Source: Zychaea mexicana (lineage: Eukaryota > Mucoromycota > Mucoromycetes > Mucorales > Lichtheimiaceae). Taken from it: a DNA stretch of 64,000 bases. Below are positions 59,161-64,000 of this stretch, one piece after another; positions within the stretch are counted from its first letter, which is position 1; each line of letters opens with the position of its first letter. Position numbers and translations under genes: made by a program. The DNA lies in the NCBI RefSeq assembly GCF_025766255.1, contig NW_026516670.1, positions 434,001 through 498,000 on the forward strand, in the 5' to 3' direction. Below the pieces are notes generated by a model. That model searched no databases, had not been told where the DNA came from, and was given only the letters and a program-made list of their open reading frames with translations.

Positions 59161-60687
59161 ATGGAGCAAATAGATTATACAACATTAATTACAGAGGAAG
59201 TAAATACTATTATTACTAATTATTGGACATTTCTTGAATGGAATTGGCCTATTGTGCATAATAAATTCAAACATAGAACACAAATAAAACATATTAAATT
59301 TATTTGAAAAATTAAAGATATATTATTAAAAACATTAGGTTATACAGCTATATTTTTTTTCTTAGTTGTACTATACACAAATAAAGAGTATCCAGCTCCT
59401 TATTTTGAATTAAAAAAGGGCTTATTTTTATTATATCATTTAGTTTCTGGTATTTCTAGAGATGAAATTGAAAAATATTTACCTCAAAGTACATTTCATA
59501 CATTTTATAAAAAATTTTGGATGAATGAAGAGAATTATAAAAGAATTAATAAAATAGTAAATGATTCATTAATGTATATGTTTTCAAATATAAAATTACG
59601 TGTTTTGTCTGCAAGAAAATATAATCCAGATTTATTTAAACATGTAACACTTATTTTGGATAGTCATGATTCATGAATTAATTATACAGATACGGATTTA
59701 GATAGATCAAGTTTATATTCATATAAATTTAAAAAGAATGGTGTACACACACAATTTGTAGCTGATATTAATGATATGATAATTTTTATATCAAAAAGTG
59801 AGTTCTATGTAGATAGTTCTGATGGTAGCATGTTTTTAAATATGAAACTTTATAATAAAATGAATCAAAATGATACTTTAGCTATTGATGGTAGATATAC
59901 TTTGTTCATAACACAGTTTACTGAACTTGCTACAGAAAAAGGATATGATTTTAGTAATGATAACTTTGTATATCCAATTCGTAAAAATATAAATGAAAAT
60001 TTAACTATTACTGAAGAACATTTTAATAATACATTTGGAAGCTTTAGAAGTAAAATCGGAGATCAATTTTCTAAAATTGGAAATAAATTTTATTGTTTTA
60101 ATAATAATAAATCAATTGTAAAGATGGATAATATTAAATATTATAATCTTCAGTTCCATGTTGCCTGTTTATTAAAAAATATTACAAAGTTTGTAGAAGT
60201 ATTTAATATACCTATTTTACCACATCATAAAATATGGCATAGTCCTGATTTTGATTTTCCTATTGAAAAAAAATTAATTGACATAGTTGTTAGTAATAAT
60301 AAACAAAATAAGGATAAGCTTGATAGAATGGTACAACTACAAAATAATTTATCAAATATGACATTATCAAATAATAATGAAATGGTTATAGATGATAATA
60401 ATAGTGAATTAGATGATTTAGAAAATAGTGAAAATGATAATGATATTCCTAATTTTAATGAACGTACTAGAAAAAGAAGAAGAAATGTAAAAGGAAAACA
60501 GCGTTCAACTGTATCATATGAAATAGAAAGTATTATTGGACATAAAAAAGAAAAGAATGTATATTTATTTCAGGTAAAATGGGTTGGATATAGTAATAAT
60601 GATAATAGCTGGTTATCTATTAATATGTTTAACCAAAAAGAATTAGTAAATGCATATATTGAAAGGAATAGTCTAGGCATACTATAA
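59161..60687 (+). pseudogene. Element B chromodomain DDE transposase, copy 2
   Basis: Shares the early TGA (59305-59307) with copy 1 and has an additional CGA-to-TGA stop at 59674-59676. A 303-residue frame is open from 59776. The third acidic block reads SKIGDQF: again Gly at the expected Glu position but with Asp next to it. Chromodomain intact (YEIESIIGHKK, FQVKWVGYS). Confidence 0.75.
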
Positions 60688-60763
60688 TAAGAACATAATA
60701 TATATTAAAATTATATAAAAAAATTGTGGAAGAATATTATTAAAGCATAAGAATAAAGGATTA

Positions 60764-61218
60764 CTAATAGTAATTTTTATAGGTTTTCTTTTTTTTTAAT
60801 TTTTTTTCTGTTTTTTTTCAGGCTTTATATACAGCTCTTTTATCTCTATATTTTTAACACTATCATTAACTACTAATAGCTTTTTTTTTGGAATATGTAG
60901 CTTACTATGTTAACAGCAACGAAAATCCTTTTTACCATCAGGTAAATTTGTCTTGATTTTCTTCCCACAAAACTGTCCATTACGTTTTCCTTTTTTAAAT
61001 TTATGGCTACAAAAACCATGATTCATAGACAAATCTAAGAAGTGATCATTTGAAAAAAGAGATTTTATTTTATTTTTTAAATTTTTTTGAATTTTTTTAA
61101 AAATATTTTCTTCAACAAAATGATTGAATTCTGAATCAATAAATGTATCAATTTCGTTACATAAATTGATTCTAAGATTAATGTGGTTGATAGGAAGATA
61201 TTCATTTAATGCAACCAT
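60764..61218 (-). pseudogene. Element B Cys-rich basic protein, copy 2
   Basis: Open from MVALNEYLPINHIN through the Cys motifs (NHGFCSHKFKKG, GQFCGKKIK, DFRCC), then TAA at about 60913 replaces a Gln codon. The downstream codons keep His-Ser-Lys where copy 1 has Tyr-Ser-Lys. The N-terminal frame lost in copy 1 is intact here. The two copies are therefore broken at different points. Confidence 0.5.
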
Positions 61219-61501
61219 TTTCTTTTTCTTTTGAATAATCTATTTTTATATAAAAATAAAATTCAATTTTATAAAAAAAAGTAATTGAGTTTGAAATTTA
61301 TTTATTAGCAAATACTAATGGTGATAACTCTGCAACATTATTACATTTAAATTATTTATATATTCTGAATTCATTATTGATAGGTTTATTTCTTATTTAA
61401 GATAAAATTTAATTTATAACCATTTTAAATTTTTGTTACCAACAAAAAATTTATTACCAATAGTTTTTATATAAAAACAGTTGGTAATGCATATGCGCCA
61501 G

Positions 61502-63046
61502 AAAGGATGTAGCCACAAGTCCACATGTTACGTAGCTGAGTGAAGTTGGTGCACTCAAGATCGACTAGTATATCCTTCAATGTTTTCCAGGCATTTCATG
61601 CCCAACTCCATAATTGATTTAGTGCTGCTTCGATCATTAAATGCACCAACTTCGATGGCGCCCAACTCCATCAGCGGTGCTTTGTACAAAAGGTCAACTT
61701 TTGTGCCAACTTTTTTTACGTGAAGTGGCTTCCACGGAAACAATTAAGTGCTCTTGGTTCTGAGCTTTTGATGTCGCTTTGCTGGCCTTTCCCCCACTAT
61801 TGATTGTTTTGAATATGTCTTCCTGATTATTTTTAGTCCAGATGTTTTTATATATACCTGATAGCAGTAATAAACTCAGATGCATCAAAGCAGCTGTCTA
61901 AAAACTCCCATGCACACTTCAGGAGATCAGACTCTGAATGCTCTTTGTCAAAATATTTGTGGAACAGTAAACGCACGGACAGCATTATTGATAACCGTAT
62001 CCAACAAAGGTCTGCCTGCTGTAAGTCGACTTTGTACGAGTTGGCATAATCGTAAATATCACGCAAGTTGTTCTAGCAAAAGCAAGAGAAAAGGAAAAAG
62101 GTTAATTCAATATTCTGATTCGGGGTACTGTGACAAAATTTCCTCACTTTTTCTCTAAATGATACAGCGAATTCTTCAAGTTCTGCAGGTAGAGAGCATC
62201 ATTAATAAATAAAAATCTTTAAAGTTAATTTTTTAAAAAGATATATCATTTCGAAATTAAAATTAATTAATTGATTTTTAATTTCTTTGAAAAAAATAAT
62301 CATTTTTTTTGGATAATAGTTTTTGCCAAGACAAAAAATTAGAAAATTTTATTATGGAAAAACAATTATCTGTGAATTCTGCAATACCCAAAATTAAAAT
62401 TTTGGTTGAGAATTCATAACCTTTTTCTTCTTTGAAAAGAACCATAAAAAGAAGCACTTCGTAAGTTAAGAACTTACGAATTTTTTTAAGGTTCAACAAT
62501 GCTCAGAGATGGCACCTTTGGAGCACGAAATCCGCGGATTTCCTTGAGTTCATCGTCGTCAAAATATTCTTTCTACGCGATGTCCGAAGGATCAAAGATC
62601 ACTGAGTGAACAGGACTTTCAAAGGACATACAAGACAGAGATTAATATCAATCCGGTGTACAGTCATTGATTGCCGTGTAGACTTACTGTTCGAATTCGG
62701 CTTTCATTACCAACTTCGCCATTTGCTCATCAACAAACTTCCCACTCTTCAACTTCCACATCTTGTTCTTCTGGAAAGACGCGTACAGATCTGCGACTTT
62801 CTTCTTATCCTCTACGCTCAGTTTTTCTGGAATATCTGCGGATGAGGTCGAAGTAGTAGTGGAGCTTGCGGCGGCGGCAAAGGAGGTAGTAGGAGTAGTG
62901 GTGGAGCTGCTTACTCGCGTTCTGTGCGCGCTAAGAATTGCCACAGCAACTTCCCCCAGCTCAGGTTTCCTTTTCCTTGATTTGAGTTTTGTCTTAGTAG
63001 TTTGACGTCTGCTATTGTGGCGTCCTACTATTAGTTGTCTAAGCAA
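61502..63046 (-). pseudogene. Gene H, C-terminal exons, unit 3 left arm
   Basis: The best-preserved copy at its 5' side: a frame of 120 residues (63046-62684) runs from a basic stretch (KTKLKSRKRKPELG) into the Ser/Thr region and WKLKSGKFVDEQM. The NNLCD exon (62066-61848) and the DLLY exon are present. Relative to other arms it has an extra short segment near 63008-63022. The AT-rich block interrupts it at about 62215-62490. Confidence 0.55.
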
Positions 63047-63224
63047 TTATAATCTACTAGCTGTAATATAGATAATAAATTGCTATGACCGGTATAACCA
63101 TCAGTGGCTGAATTAATTAATGATTTACAATAAAAATAATAAAAATTGAATTTTTTTATTTATATCGGTAGCCTCCCATGAGAAAAAAAGAGTGATTGTT
63201 TAAAGTATATAACAACAAATAAAA

Positions 63225-64000
63225 ATGAACATAACACAACACACTGAACAACTCGATATTGAAATTAAAAATTTAATTGATAATAAATGGACTTTTCTTG
63301 ATAAATCTTGGCCTGAAATGCAACATAGATTTAATCATAGAACAGCTATTAAAGATATGAAGAATAATACAATAAATGATATAAAGGATGTATTACTTAA
63401 TAGATTTGGATTTATACCTGTATTTTATTTTCTTACAGTTTTATATGGAAATATTGAATATCCAGGGCCATACCGCAAGATTGAAAAAGGACTTGCATTA
63501 TTATATCATATGGTATCAGGTATATCAGGAAAGGATATGCATACTGTTATGCCATATGCAACATTTTATGATTTATATAAGCGGTTCTGGATTACTAACT
63601 ATAATGAATTGAATAAAAAGGTAAAACAAGATCTAGATAGTATGTTCTCATCACCACGTATTCGCATTCTATCAACAATAATAAACAATCCAGATGGTTT
63701 TAAGAATGTTACACTATTTATTGATGGACATGATAGTAAAATAAAGTATAATAAACCAAATGAGTCACATTCACAATTATATTCATATATATTAAAAAGG
63801 CCAGCTGTACGTACACAAGTTATACAGGATATGAATGAAATAATTACACATGTTTCAGTATCTGAAAAATGTGCTATCAGAAATGATGGTACTATGTTTA
63901 TTATATGAAACTATATAAAAAATTAAGTGAGGCAGATTGTTTAGGAATGGATGGTGGATATAACTTATTTATACAAAAGTTTAAAGATAATGCGACAGAT
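63225..64000 (+). pseudogene. Chromodomain DDE transposase, unit 3 left arm (cut by window end)
   Basis: This copy shows the uninterrupted N-terminus (MNITQHTEQLDIEIKNLI) without the MITE, and one frame runs 227 residues through the first Asp block. A base lost near 63901 (ATTATATGAAA instead of ATTAATATGAAA) breaks the frame as in the unit 1 left arm. The rest lies beyond the window. Confidence 0.75.

Larger units (their letters stand above)
59059..61498. mobile_element. Element B, copy in unit 3 (2440 bp)
   Basis: Same ends and same CAG flanks (59056-59058 and 61499-61501) as the unit 2 copy, at the identical position in gene H, so it was inherited through the tandem duplication rather than inserted twice. 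Confidence 0.82.
58855..64000. mobile_element. Array unit 3 (left part; continues beyond the window)
   Basis: Begins with ATTGAGCCTCTATGGTGCCC, the same junction as 38123-38142. It contains the left arm with element B at the same position, gene H fragments and the start of the arm transposase. It lacks the MITE. After removing the CACTA element the distance from the unit 2 start is about 14.11 kb. Confidence 0.8.

Overview
The window is fungal nuclear DNA. The genes are eukaryotic and cut by many short GT-AG introns. I placed the organism in Mucoromycota, probably Mucorales, from one disrupted multi-exon gene that resembles, from memory, a large Mucorales-type family. That placement is inference and was not tested by search.

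Region 1 (about 1-26360) is host chromosome of moderate GC. I could thread exons with consistent reading phase for five genes: an acetyl-CoA transporter of the SLC33A1/AT-1 family (8691-11044, minus, 582 aa), a PA-TM-RING ubiquitin ligase (11782-14380, plus, about 633 aa), cysteinyl-tRNA synthetase (14650-17901, minus, 799 aa), the TFIIH helicase XPD/Rad3 (18143-21528, minus, 764 aa) and ribosomal protein uS10/RPS20 (21880-22439, minus, 122 aa). A repeat-rich two-helix membrane protein (3949-5706, minus) is unrecognised. Other stretches (1-2500, 5707-8690, 22440-26360) hold little or nothing that can be supported.

Region 2 (about 26364-64000) is a recent tandem array of a large mobile-element complex. 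Three head-to-tail units are visible: unit 1 at 26364-38133, unit 2 at 38134-52234 and unit 3 from 58855 past the window edge. The period is about 14.1 kb once later insertions are counted. Each complete unit has two inverted arms of about 3.6-3.8 kb around a 3 kb centre. Each arm carries (a) part of the disrupted host-type gene, called gene H here, and (b) a DDE transposase of the PIF/Harbinger (DDE_Tnp_4) type with a C-terminal chromodomain. The centre carries, convergent to the left-arm transposase, a Rep gene like those of CRESS single-stranded DNA viruses and geminiviruses (HUH nicking domain plus SF3 helicase). An octamer direct repeat lies immediately upstream of Rep, along with a small membrane-anchored ORF that overlaps the Rep start. 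The pairing of a cut-and-paste transposase with a rolling-circle Rep is the most unusual thing in the window. All visible copies are broken by stops or frameshifts.

Later insertions decorate the array. A 2.44 kb Harbinger-like element B, with its own chromodomain transposase and a convergent Cys-rich protein, sits at the same CAG site in units 2 and 3 but not in unit 1. A 172 bp MITE sits at the transposase start codon in three of five arms. A 6.62 kb CACTA/Plavaka-type transposon (52235-58854, ATT target duplication, two spliced genes) sits exactly at the unit 2/unit 3 junction, and the unit 1/unit 2 junction preserves the empty site. A degenerate GACATGAAT minisatellite and pairs of tRNA-like (SINE-like) sequences fill the end of each unit.
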